Positions 16,823-24,360 of a stretch of DNA of 38,229 nucleotides are shown piece by piece. Position 1 is the first letter of the stretch, and each line of letters begins with the position of its first letter. The position numbers and the translations under genes are program-made. Source of the stretch: RGIG3009 sp045590415 (GTDB taxonomy: Bacteria > Bacillota > Clostridia > Oscillospirales > Acutalibacteraceae); NCBI GenBank assembly GCA_045590415.1, contig JAZNRA010000033.1, positions 1 to 38,229 on the forward strand, read 5' to 3'. The notes beneath the pieces were generated by a model, which saw only the letters and a program-made list of their open reading frames with translations, searched no databases and had not been told where the DNA came from.

Positions 16823-17368
16823 TCAATATTGAAACAAGCGGCGAATGATCGGTTGAACACGTGAAAAGTATAACGGTAAGAACCGCGTAAGGCCGATATC
16901 GTATATAACAAAAATAACGTTACCCGCCAGCAAGAAGAGAATCAGAAACCCATAAAGCGGAAGAGAGATCCCATCAATGCGAAACGCATCCAACGAGAAC
17001 CCTATCCACGAGAGTATCGCATATCCGCCGACAGCCGCCGCATTAAAGATCAGCAATTTCAAAAGCCACTCACACACGTGGTTTTTGATGGATTCTAATA
17101 TCGCTTTGACGATCGGGTAATAGCCAAAAAACACGATAAAGAGTGTTTTTGCTTCCATATCAGGCACAATAAGTAACGCAACCAGTGAGACGGCAGCATA
17201 GGCGCACAGCGCCCATTTCTTTCCGCATTCAATTACAAGCGGAATCAGAAACGCTCCCGCGAGCGGCGGGAGCGCATAGGTGGCAAACGGAAAGATCGTC
17301 AGTAATAATACCAGGACGGAAACGGCACTGAAAATGCCGCCGAGCGCCACACGTGACGTGCGTTTCAA
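16823..17368 (-). CDS. Small multi-pass membrane protein, third gene of the DUF5685 trio
   Basis: An integral membrane protein of 181 residues with about five hydrophobic segments and a basic, short N-terminus (KRTSRVALGGIFSAVSVL). The G-x-x-x-A-x-S pattern at the start and the overall layout recall ECF-transporter S components, but I cannot assign a substrate or family with confidence. The TTG at 17368 is chosen because GAGGGG lies 7 bases upstream; an ATG farther up would overlap the J-protein gene. It follows that gene's stop by 11 bases, so it is very likely translated from the same transcript as the DUF5685 and J-domain genes. Confidence 0.85.
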   Translation of the reverse strand: MKRTSRVALGGIFSAVSVLVLLLTIFPFATYALPPLAGAFLIPLVIECGKKWALCAYAAVSLVALLIVPDMEAKTLFIVFFGYYPIVKAILESIKNHVCEWLLKLLIFNAAAVGGYAILSWIGFSLDAFRIDGISLPLYGFLILFLLAGNVIFVIYDIGLTRFLPLYFSRVQPIIRRLFQY

Positions 17369-17379
17369 ACAATCACCCC

Positions 17380-17982
17380 TCAGCAGCAGCGAATGAGATC
17401 GCCGCCCATACACTCGCAGCAACAATCCGCACACAATAAACTATTACACAAGCGGCAAGCATCGCTGCTGCCGTTTGACATCGGTGCTACACGATAACCA
17501 CCTGTGCGGCGCTGAAGTTCCAGCTGATTCATCGCTTGACGGTATTCCGCATTCGTGGGATCCATACGAGTTGCTGTGGAAATATCGGAATATGCTTCCT
17601 CCAGCCATCCTTTTTTGTACAGAACGCTTCCCTTGAGAAAATACCATTCTGCATCGCGCGAAGGCGCAGGGATGCCGTCGAGTAACGCCTCGGCATCAAT
17701 GGTGCGACCGGTGCGGATCAAATTGCGGATATCGGCATAACGGGACGATCCACCCGCCTGATATCCGGGTTGTCCGTTCGCAGAGCCGCCTTGGCGCCGC
17801 ATACGGATAATGGCATCGTATGCCTCGTTGATCTCCTGCATTTTCTCCTCTGCCAGATCGGACAGTGGGTTGTTCGAATAATTGTCAGGATGATATTTCT
17901 TGGCGAGTTCCCGATATGCCGCTTTCACCTCATCGTCGGTGGCGGTGGGCTGAATTCCAAGAACCTCATATGGATTTTGCAT
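17380..17982 (-). CDS. J-domain protein with TPR-like middle and Cys-rich tail
   Basis: A protein of 200 residues with an N-terminal J domain (residues 1-65, HPD at 31-33) that would stimulate a DnaK/Hsp70 partner. The middle (about 95-160) has TPR-like helices (WYFLKGSVLYKKGWLEEAY). The last 26 residues hold nine cysteines, including a CCCEC cluster, and end in CC. It lacks the Gly/Phe region and zinc-finger repeats of true DnaJ, so it is a specialised co-chaperone. Its start, behind a perfect AGGAGG, lies inside the 3' end of the DUF5685-type gene (17-base overlap), so the two are translationally coupled. The tail could bind metal or an Fe-S cluster; that is inference. Confidence 0.9.
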   Translation of the reverse strand: MQNPYEVLGIQPTATDDEVKAAYRELAKKYHPDNYSNNPLSDLAEEKMQEINEAYDAIIRMRRQGGSANGQPGYQAGGSSRYADIRNLIRTGRTIDAEALLDGIPAPSRDAEWYFLKGSVLYKKGWLEEAYSDISTATRMDPTNAEYRQAMNQLELQRRTGGYRVAPMSNGSSDACRLCNSLLCADCCCECMGGDLIRCC

Positions 17983-18880
17983 CGTTCAAACCTCCTAAAC
18001 GGTGAGACGGTTTTTTCTTCCGTTCACCGGATAACACTAACTTTTTTATACCGGGAATTCCCCATTCCAGCACATTTCGAAGTATGCCGTCAAATCGACG
18101 AATACTCAACAGTTCGTATGCAGCTTTACATTCGGCAAGTGAAGCATTCAGCATCCACTCTGCAGATTCACGTGCTAATCGCATCTTTTGTTTATCAGCT
18201 ACATCTACCCCTGCTGATAAGGCGATGGGATTGTATGAGCCGTTCTTCAAATCATCTTCAAGATCGTCTGCGGCATCCATCAAATATATTACGCGTCCCA
18301 AACAATATCCAAAACGGGATAAGACGCGCTTTTGCTTCACATCGTTTGAAGCTTCTGAGCAGAGGGCGCTTAATATTTGTGCCGTAGGTTCCGCCGCCAG
18401 ATCCACAGAAACAGTCCCCTTTTGTTCCAATTCGTGCTGATGAAGGATTTCTCGTTCAATCAACCTATCGAGTTGAGGCAATCGCTGTGCCGCACGGCGA
18501 CGATTACGGCGCATGATCGGTAATATCATTTTTGCCGCAACACGTTTTAAAAGGCGATCATCTGCAATGGTGTCTTCTGTTTTATGATATGCAAGCAACA
18601 TGGCAACATCGGCGCAAAAGTCCAGCGTGGCATTATGGTTACAGCAAGTGCGTTTTTTCAGCGGGTTATACGGACATCTGCTCTTTTTGAACCCGGCACA
18701 TTCCTCAGTGAGCGCCATATGCAAAACGACCAAAAAGGTCATATCGTAACTAAGGGTCATCTGTGCCGCAAAGCCATACCGCTTTCCAAGAGTTTTGCAC
18801 AGTGAACAGTAAATACCGCGATATTTCTCGAATTCGCCCATCTTAAGTTCAGGTTGGTATACCTTCACATAACCAAACAT
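17966..18880 (-). CDS. DUF5685-type protein with prenyl-synthase-like Asp motifs
   Basis: A protein of 304 residues, predicted soluble and largely helical. It matches the DUF5685 family as I remember it: MFGYVKVYQPELK at the start, then YCSLCKTLGKRYG. Cysteines at about 25, 28, 69, 79, 80 and 89 could form a metal site. Two acidic motifs stand out: KTEDTIADD (101-108, D103 and D107) and DAADDLEDDLKNGSYNP (202-218, D202, D206, D210). Their sequence and roughly 100-residue spacing resemble the two Asp-rich motifs of squalene/phytoene synthases (RTADDIVDE and the N...D...D...G..Y.P block). The family has no assigned function. It is the first gene of a three-gene unit with the J-domain and membrane-protein genes. 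The start has only a weak AGGGA upstream. Confidence 0.85.
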   Translation of the reverse strand: MFGYVKVYQPELKMGEFEKYRGIYCSLCKTLGKRYGFAAQMTLSYDMTFLVVLHMALTEECAGFKKSRCPYNPLKKRTCCNHNATLDFCADVAMLLAYHKTEDTIADDRLLKRVAAKMILPIMRRNRRRAAQRLPQLDRLIEREILHQHELEQKGTVSVDLAAEPTAQILSALCSEASNDVKQKRVLSRFGYCLGRVIYLMDAADDLEDDLKNGSYNPIALSAGVDVADKQKMRLARESAEWMLNASLAECKAAYELLSIRRFDGILRNVLEWGIPGIKKLVLSGERKKKPSHRLGGLNDAKSI

Positions 18881-18924
18881 AGTGTTCCCTATTCACCTCC
18901 ATATCATGATACAATAGTTTGTAT

Positions 18925-18954
18925 TTGCAATAATGAAAGATTTGTAAATATTCT
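18925..18954 (+). promoter_or_regulatory. Possible promoter of the DUF378 gene
   Basis: -35 TTGCAA (18925-18930), an 18-base spacer and -10 TATTCT (18949-18954). The intergenic region between the divergent DUF5685-type and DUF378 genes is 175 bases and AT-rich; a good promoter for the leftward unit was not found. Predicted leader about 95 bases. Confidence 0.4.
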
Positions 18955-19055
18955 ATAAGGCAACGTCTGCATAATATTCGGAAAATCCGATAATACTATG
19001 TTCGCGCATTAACTGTGCGTGCTAAACGAAAGCAGCTTCCAAGGAGGGAAACAGG

Positions 19056-19271
19056 ATGATAGACAGAATCGCATTATTGCTGACGGTCATCGGCGCCCTG
19101 AACTGGGGAAGCATCGGTTTGTTCCAATTTGATATCGTCGCATGGATCTGCGGCGGTCAAGACGGCCCTATCAGCCGTGTAATTTACACACTGGTCGGCT
19201 TGGCAGGGTTATGGTGCATTTCGTTGTTTTTCCGCAAACGTGAACATCTTCTTGATAAAGAGGATGCCTAA
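19056..19271 (+). CDS. DUF378 small membrane protein
   Basis: A protein of 71 residues with two transmembrane helices (about 5-30 and 42-58) and a charged C-terminus. It starts with the family signature IALLLTVIGALNWG.IGLF. Many bacteria carry one copy and the function is unknown. AAGGAGGG upstream supports the ATG. It is a single-gene unit ending at a terminator shared with the convergent ackA. Confidence 0.93.
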   Translation: MIDRIALLLTVIGALNWGSIGLFQFDIVAWICGGQDGPISRVIYTLVGLAGLWCISLFFRKREHLLDKEDA

Positions 19272-19309
19272 AAAATCAGGACCGTCGCAAAACGGCGGTC
19301 CTGATTTTT
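19271..19309. terminator. Bidirectional terminator between the DUF378 gene and ackA
   Basis: Perfect 14 bp arms AAAAATCAGGACCG (19271-19284) and its complement (19296-19309) around an 11-base loop, with A-run and T-run at the two ends, so it works for both convergent genes. Confidence 0.92.
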
Positions 19310-19311
19310 TG

Positions 19312-20502
19312 TTATATCAGCGCTTTGGTATCACGTGCAATTACCAGTTCCTCGTTCGTGGGGATAACGAAGGCGCGAACAGCGGAATCCGGTGTGGTGA
19401 TTTCAACTTCTTCGCCGTGTGCCAAATTGGCTTTTGCATCCAATTTCACACCCAAATAGGCGAGTTTTTCCAAAAGTTCGGCACGCAGGGCATCCTGATT
19501 TTCACCGATACCGGCGGTGAAGACAATGGCATCAAGACCGCCGAGTGCGGCTACATAACCACCGATGTATTTGAGAATCTGATAACTACGCATATCCCAT
19601 GCAAGTTTTGCACGGCGATCACCTTGTTCCATAGCGGCGGCAATGTCGCGATCGTCACTGGGAACACCGGAAATACCGAGCATACCGGATTTTTTGTTCA
19701 TGACATCATCCATCTGCGCGGGGGTCAGCCCCTCCTTCTCCATAAGGAACGTAACGGCAGACGGATCGACCATGCCACTGCGGGTGCCCATCAAAAAGCC
19801 GTCTAAAGGGGTAAGGCCCATCGTGGTATCAATCACCTTACCATCCTTAATAGCCGCCAACGAGGAGCCGTTTCCTAAATGGCAGGTGATAATGCGGGTG
19901 CCTTTGCCGTCGGGTTTACCGAGCAGTTCACAGCAACGAGCGGACACAAAACGGTGCGACGTGCCGTGGAAGCCGTAACGGCGGATGCCGTATTTTTCAT
20001 AGTACTCGTACGGAAGGCCCCATAAGTATGCCACCTCAGGCATTGTTTGATGAAATGCCGTATCAAAGACCGCCACCTGCGGAATGTCTTTTCCGAAAGC
20101 AGCCGCTGCCGCCTCCATACCTTTGACACCGGGCGGGTTGTGAAGCGGTGCCAGCGACGCGTAATCGCGGATAGTTTGGATAACGTCATCCGTAATACGA
20201 ACTGAACGGTCATACTTGGAACCGCCCATAACGGCACGGTGACCGATGGCGGTTACGTCCGATAAATTGTCAATTACTTTTCCTTCGCCGGTAGTCAACG
20301 CTTCTTTCACTTGTTCAAAAGCAGCGGTATGATCCGGCATGGTCACGTCCTTTTGAAAGACTTTACCATTTGCTTTATGAGTAAAACGACCGTCTATGCC
20401 GATGCGCTCACACAAGCCCTTAGCAACCGTCCGTTCGCCGTCCATATCAATCAGCTGATATTTCAGCGAGGAACTTCCGGCATTGATAACCAAAATTTTC
20501 AT
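19312..20502 (-). CDS. ackA: Acetate kinase
   Basis: AckA interconverts acetyl phosphate + ADP and acetate + ATP, the ATP-yielding end step of fermentative acetate formation. The protein has 396 residues, the usual length. Signatures are MKILVINAGSSSLKYQL at the N-terminus, the MGLTPLDGFLMGTRSG block, the HLGNGSSLAAI phosphate-binding segment and FTAGIGEN near the C-terminus. The ATG at 20502 is preferred to one three codons upstream because family similarity begins there. No pta is adjacent. It diverges from tmcAL, and the two promoters face and overlap each other. Confidence 0.97.
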   Translation of the reverse strand: MKILVINAGSSSLKYQLIDMDGERTVAKGLCERIGIDGRFTHKANGKVFQKDVTMPDHTAAFEQVKEALTTGEGKVIDNLSDVTAIGHRAVMGGSKYDRSVRITDDVIQTIRDYASLAPLHNPPGVKGMEAAAAAFGKDIPQVAVFDTAFHQTMPEVAYLWGLPYEYYEKYGIRRYGFHGTSHRFVSARCCELLGKPDGKGTRIITCHLGNGSSLAAIKDGKVIDTTMGLTPLDGFLMGTRSGMVDPSAVTFLMEKEGLTPAQMDDVMNKKSGMLGISGVPSDDRDIAAAMEQGDRRAKLAWDMRSYQILKYIGGYVAALGGLDAIVFTAGIGENQDALRAELLEKLAYLGVKLDAKANLAHGEEVEITTPDSAVRAFVIPTNEELVIARDTKALI

Positions 20503-20527
20503 ACAACCCAATCCCCTTATCTGTATA

Positions 20528-20556
20528 TTGATTTTCTTTCAAAAATACGATATACT
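20528..20556 (+). promoter_or_regulatory. Predicted tmcAL promoter
   Basis: -35 TTGATT (20528-20533), a 17-base spacer and -10 TATACT (20551-20556). The predicted start (about 20563) lies inside the -10 box of the opposing ackA promoter. Confidence 0.6.
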
Positions 20557-20558
20557 TA

Positions 20559-20587
20559 ATCATAGTACGAAATTGAATTTTTTTCAA
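20559..20587 (-). promoter_or_regulatory. Predicted ackA promoter
   Basis: Minus strand -35 TTGAAA (20582-20587), a 17-base spacer and -10 TATGAT (20559-20564). Its -10 box is two bases from the -10 of the rightward tmcAL promoter. Confidence 0.65.
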
Positions 20588-20625
20588 CTGATTTTTGCAT
20601 TTTTTTACCGTGGAGGTGTAAATTT

Positions 20626-21825
20626 ATGCGGATTGCCGGTATTGTAGCCGAATACAATCCTTTTCACAACGGGCACGCGATCCATATCGAAAAAACACGC
20701 GAGCCGAACGGCGGATGCGAAGCCACCCATATCGTTGCGGTAATGAGCGGCAGTTTCGTGCAACGCGGTGAGCCGGCGGTCATGACAAAATTTGATCGCG
20801 CCAAAGCGGCACTCGCCGGAGGTGTTGACCTCGTCATTGAATTGCCGGTGCCGTGGTGTCTTTCCTCCGCAGAAGGTTTTGCGACCGGCGCCGTATCGTT
20901 GCTCAATTCGCTTGGCTGCGTGGATGTCCTCAGTTTCGGATCGGAAATCGGCAAGATCGAACCGCTTCAAAAAGCCGTCACAGTTATGCAAACGCCTCGA
21001 TTCTCTTCGTTGCTCAAATATCATCTTGGTCTGGGTATTTCTTTTCCGGAAGCGCAACAAAAAGCTTTGGCGGAGATCGTCGGTTCCAAAGCGGCATCGG
21101 TTTTGAACACGCCCAACAATACGCTCGGCATCGAATATATCAAAGCGTTACAGGCGTGCAATGCTACTATGGAACTCTTTACCGTTGAACGTCAGGGTTC
21201 TTCACACGACAGCATGGCTCCTATCGGCGACACGGCTTCTGCATCATATCTGCGTATGCTGTTATCCTCCGACCGTCTGCTCAACACACTGCCGTATATG
21301 CCGGCCGGTTGTGCTGCCGTTGTCTCGGACGCTGCCGACAAGGGTCTTCTTCCGGCAAGCGTTTCTGCGTTAGACCGCGCTGTTCTTTCTTATCTGCGGC
21401 GTTTATCTTTGGATGATTTGAAAGCGCTGCCGGTCATGTCCGAAGGACTGGAAAACCGCGTATACACGGCGATTCGCAAGGCCTCGTCCTTGACCGAGTT
21501 GGAAGAAAGTATCAAAACAAAGCGATATCCGCTCACACGTATCCGCCGCTTAATTTGGTCTGCGTTTTTGGGCATTACCAACGAACACACCGCCGCACCG
21601 CCGCCCTATATTCGTGTATTAGCAGCAAACGAACGCGGCAAAGAGATTCTATCTGCTGCCAAGCCCACCGCACCGCTTTTGTATCGCGCTTCACAGGTCG
21701 CAAAACTGGACGTTACCTGCCAACGGTTATGGGAGCTGGAAACGAAAGCGACCGACCTTCACGCACTCTCTTTACCCAAACCTCCCCCCTGCGGTACCGA
21801 TCATACCACCGGCTTAATACGATGA
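20626..21825 (+). CDS. tmcAL: tRNA(Met) cytidine acetate ligase TmcAL
   Basis: TmcAL (formerly YlbM) forms N4-acetylcytidine at the wobble position of elongator tRNA-Met, activating acetate with ATP instead of using acetyl-CoA. The protein has 399 residues. The N-terminal nucleotidyltransferase fold shows IVAEYNPFHNGHAIHI with the HNGH motif, then VMSGSFVQRGEPA and FGSE. The C-terminal half (about 200-399) is the helical RNA-binding part. GGAGGTG lies 7 bases before the ATG. It sits divergent from ackA, which produces both acetate and ATP, a possible substrate link. Confidence 0.94.
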   Translation: MRIAGIVAEYNPFHNGHAIHIEKTREPNGGCEATHIVAVMSGSFVQRGEPAVMTKFDRAKAALAGGVDLVIELPVPWCLSSAEGFATGAVSLLNSLGCVDVLSFGSEIGKIEPLQKAVTVMQTPRFSSLLKYHLGLGISFPEAQQKALAEIVGSKAASVLNTPNNTLGIEYIKALQACNATMELFTVERQGSSHDSMAPIGDTASASYLRMLLSSDRLLNTLPYMPAGCAAVVSDAADKGLLPASVSALDRAVLSYLRRLSLDDLKALPVMSEGLENRVYTAIRKASSLTELEESIKTKRYPLTRIRRLIWSAFLGITNEHTAAPPPYIRVLAANERGKEILSAAKPTAPLLYRASQVAKLDVTCQRLWELETKATDLHALSLPKPPPCGTDHTTGLIR

Positions 21826-21853
21826 AAAACACCCTGCTGACGCAGGGTGTTTT
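21826..21853. terminator. Bidirectional terminator between tmcAL and ftsH
   Basis: Perfect 12 bp stem AAAACACCCTGC/GCAGGGTGTTTT around the loop TGAC. It begins directly after the tmcAL stop codon and 4 bases beyond the convergent ftsH stop; A/T ends serve both directions. Confidence 0.92.
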
Positions 21854-21857
21854 CATT

Positions 21858-23795
21858 TTATTCTTCGGGAGTTGCTTCTGCTTGTGATACAAACAGATTC
21901 ATATTGGAGTACGCGGGGATCTCGCGGCCTTCCATGGCGGCACGGAATTGCGCGCCGTCCATTTTCTCATGATCGATAAGATACTGAGAAATCAAATGCA
22001 GTTTATCCTCGTTCTTGGACAAACAGTCGGTGGTCTTTTTATAGGCATCGGTGACGATACGATTGATCTCCGCATCGATCTGAGCGGCAATTTGCTCCGA
22101 ATAGTTGCGAGTATGACCGAAATCACGACCTAAGAACACCTCGTTGGATTCGGAGGCACCGAACACAACAGGGCCTAAGCTATCACTCATACCGTACTTG
22201 GTAACCATCTTGCGCGCCGTTTCCGTGGAACGTTCCAGATCGTTTGAGGCGCCGGTGGAAATATCTTTAATGATCAATTCCTCTGCCACGCGACCACCCA
22301 GCAATACCTGGATATCCTCCAGCATACGGTTTTTGGTAAGGTGCTTATGATCGTTTTCCGGCAAATTCATGGTAAAACCGGCCGCCATACCACGCGGAAT
22401 AATGGAAATCTGATGCACCGGATCCTGCGTTGGACAGAAATACGATACGATCGCGTGTCCCGCCTCGTGATATGCCGTGATGCGTTTATCGCGTTGCGTG
22501 ATCACGTGGCTGCGTTTTTCTGTACCCATGATCACTTTTAAGGTCGCTTCTTCAATTTCTTCCATCGTCAACGAATGACGACCGCGACGTGCCGCAAGTA
22601 AAGCGGATTCGTTAAGAAGGTTTTCCAAATCAGCGCCGGTAAAACCAACTGTCGCTTTTGCAATCACCGCAAGATCCACGTCGGGACCAAGCGGTTTCCC
22701 CTTCGCATGAACGTGCAGGATCGCCTCACGCCCTTTGATGTCGGGATAGTTGACAACGATTTGACGGTCAAATCGACCGGGCCGCATCAATGCGGGATCC
22801 AAAATATCGGGACGGTTGGTTGCCGCCATCATGATAACGCCTTCGTTTGCACCAAAACCGTCCATTTCAACGAGCAATTGGTTGAGCGTCTGTTCACGTT
22901 CGTCGTGACCGCCGCCGAGACCGGCGCCGCGTTGACGACCAACCGCATCAATTTCATCAATGAAGATGATGCAAGGTGAATTTTTCTTGGCTTGTTCGAA
23001 CAAATCACGTACGCGGGAAGCACCGACACCAACGTACATCTCCACGAAATCCGAACCGGAGATCGAGAAGAACTGCACACCGGCTTCACCCGCTACCGCA
23101 CGGGCAAGGAGCGTCTTACCGGTACCGGGAGGGCCGACAAGTAATACACCCTTCGGTACACGTGCACCAAGTTCTTTGAATTTTTTGGGAGAACGGAGGA
23201 AATCCACAATTTCGCGCAGTTCTTCCTTTTCTTCATCAGCACCTGCTACGTCGTCAAACGTGGTCTTGCGTTTTTCATCGACGGGCTGCTTGACACGTGC
23301 TTTGCCGAAACCCATCATTTTACCACCGCCGTCCATGTTGTTGAGTGAACGACGCATGGAGATCCACATCGCAACAAACAGACCCGCAATCAGCAACGAT
23401 GGCAGGAAACTTGCCCACGGAATCGAGGTAGGTTGAATATAATTATATTTTGTAATTTTACCGGCAACGTACGGCTCAATATCACTTAAAAACAGACTGA
23501 TGTTGGGCACGGTATATGAAAGGACATCCTGGTCGTTGATCTGACCGTTACCGTCAATATCCGTGCGGAATTCCGATTTTAAGCGAATGGCAATTATGCC
23601 GTTGGTAAGGTTGAATTCAAACTCCTCTACCTTTTCATCGCTGAAAAGCTGAACATAGTCAGAATAGACCATGTCGTCTTTTGCTTGCGATCCGGACAAA
23701 AACATCCAGACGATGACTAAGATGAGAATCGGAATACCGATAAACAACCCCAAGTTGCGCAGTAGCTTTCCGTAATTATTATTGTTGGACTCCAA
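21858..23795 (-). CDS. ftsH: ATP-dependent zinc metalloprotease FtsH
   Basis: Membrane-anchored AAA+ protease of 645 residues that degrades misfolded and regulatory membrane and cytosolic proteins as a hexamer. TM1 is at about 13-34, an extracytoplasmic domain at 35-122 and TM2 at about 127-147. The AAA module has Walker A GPPGTGKT, Walker B IIFIDEID and the second region of homology MMAATNRPDILDPALMRPGRFDR. The zinc site is HEAGH. Residues 79-90, DIDGNGQINDQD, fit the EF-hand loop pattern exactly, an unusual extra in the extracytoplasmic domain. The start is a TTG (23795) with GAGGAG 10 bases upstream. It is the last gene of the rnj-to-ftsH operon, 7 bases after hpt. Confidence 0.97.
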   Translation of the reverse strand: MESNNNNYGKLLRNLGLFIGIPILILVIVWMFLSGSQAKDDMVYSDYVQLFSDEKVEEFEFNLTNGIIAIRLKSEFRTDIDGNGQINDQDVLSYTVPNISLFLSDIEPYVAGKITKYNYIQPTSIPWASFLPSLLIAGLFVAMWISMRRSLNNMDGGGKMMGFGKARVKQPVDEKRKTTFDDVAGADEEKEELREIVDFLRSPKKFKELGARVPKGVLLVGPPGTGKTLLARAVAGEAGVQFFSISGSDFVEMYVGVGASRVRDLFEQAKKNSPCIIFIDEIDAVGRQRGAGLGGGHDEREQTLNQLLVEMDGFGANEGVIMMAATNRPDILDPALMRPGRFDRQIVVNYPDIKGREAILHVHAKGKPLGPDVDLAVIAKATVGFTGADLENLLNESALLAARRGRHSLTMEEIEEATLKVIMGTEKRSHVITQRDKRITAYHEAGHAIVSYFCPTQDPVHQISIIPRGMAAGFTMNLPENDHKHLTKNRMLEDIQVLLGGRVAEELIIKDISTGASNDLERSTETARKMVTKYGMSDSLGPVVFGASESNEVFLGRDFGHTRNYSEQIAAQIDAEINRIVTDAYKKTTDCLSKNEDKLHLISQYLIDHEKMDGAQFRAAMEGREIPAYSNMNLFVSQAEATPEE

Positions 23796-23802
23796 AGGAT
23801 GT

Positions 23803-24360
23803 TCACTCCTCTTTGTGAGAATATACGCAAGGTTTTAACACACCGACATACGGCAGATTTCGGTACAATTCAGCATAGTCGAGGCCGTAGCCGACAATAA
23901 ACTGATCCGGAACCGATGCACCGATATAATCCGCTTTGATATTGACACGGCGGCGTTCCGGTTTATCCAAAAACGTGCAAAGGCGAATACTGGCGGGATT
24001 ACGTGCAGAGAGATTTTTCAGCAGATAAGACAGCGTCACACCGGAATCCAAAATATCCTCTACAACTAACACATCCTTACCGTCCAAGGACGCGTCCAGA
24101 TCTTTCAAAATCCGCACCTCGCCCGAGGTCGTCGTGCCGGAACCGTAACTGGAAACCGACAAGAAATCAATTGCACACGGAACGGTGATCTCCCGCATGA
24201 GATCCGCCATAAATATCAACGAACCTTTCAGAACACTGACAAGCAGCAGATTTTTACCTTTATAATCTTCACTGATTTGCCGCCCCATATTCCGAACGAT
24301 CTCGGCAATTTTTTCTTCATCAAACAAAACACTTTCAACGTCAGGGTGCATCGTTCTCAT
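23803..24360 (-). CDS. hpt: Hypoxanthine phosphoribosyltransferase
   Basis: Purine salvage enzyme of 185 residues that converts hypoxanthine or guanine with PRPP to IMP or GMP. The PRPP-binding motif is VLVVEDILDSGVTLS, preceded by the flexible loop region SSYGSGTTTSGEV and the pyrophosphate loop VLKGSLIFMADL. The ATG at 24360 follows AAAGGAGG at 6 bases; the frame stays open for 80 codons upstream but that part lies antiparallel to no similarity and overlaps tilS. It overlaps the tilS 3' end by 20 bases. The tilS-hpt-ftsH order is widely conserved in Firmicutes. Confidence 0.96.
   Translation of the reverse strand: MRTMHPDVESVLFDEEKIAEIVRNMGRQISEDYKGKNLLLVSVLKGSLIFMADLMREITVPCAIDFLSVSSYGSGTTTSGEVRILKDLDASLDGKDVLVVEDILDSGVTLSYLLKNLSARNPASIRLCTFLDKPERRRVNIKADYIGASVPDQFIVGYGLDYAELYRNLPYVGVLKPCVYSHKEE

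Noticed and set aside
18970..19020. Short inverted repeats upstream of the DUF378 gene (TTCGGA/TCCGA)
   Set aside because: The arms are only five to six bases and do not align with a convincing promoter position.
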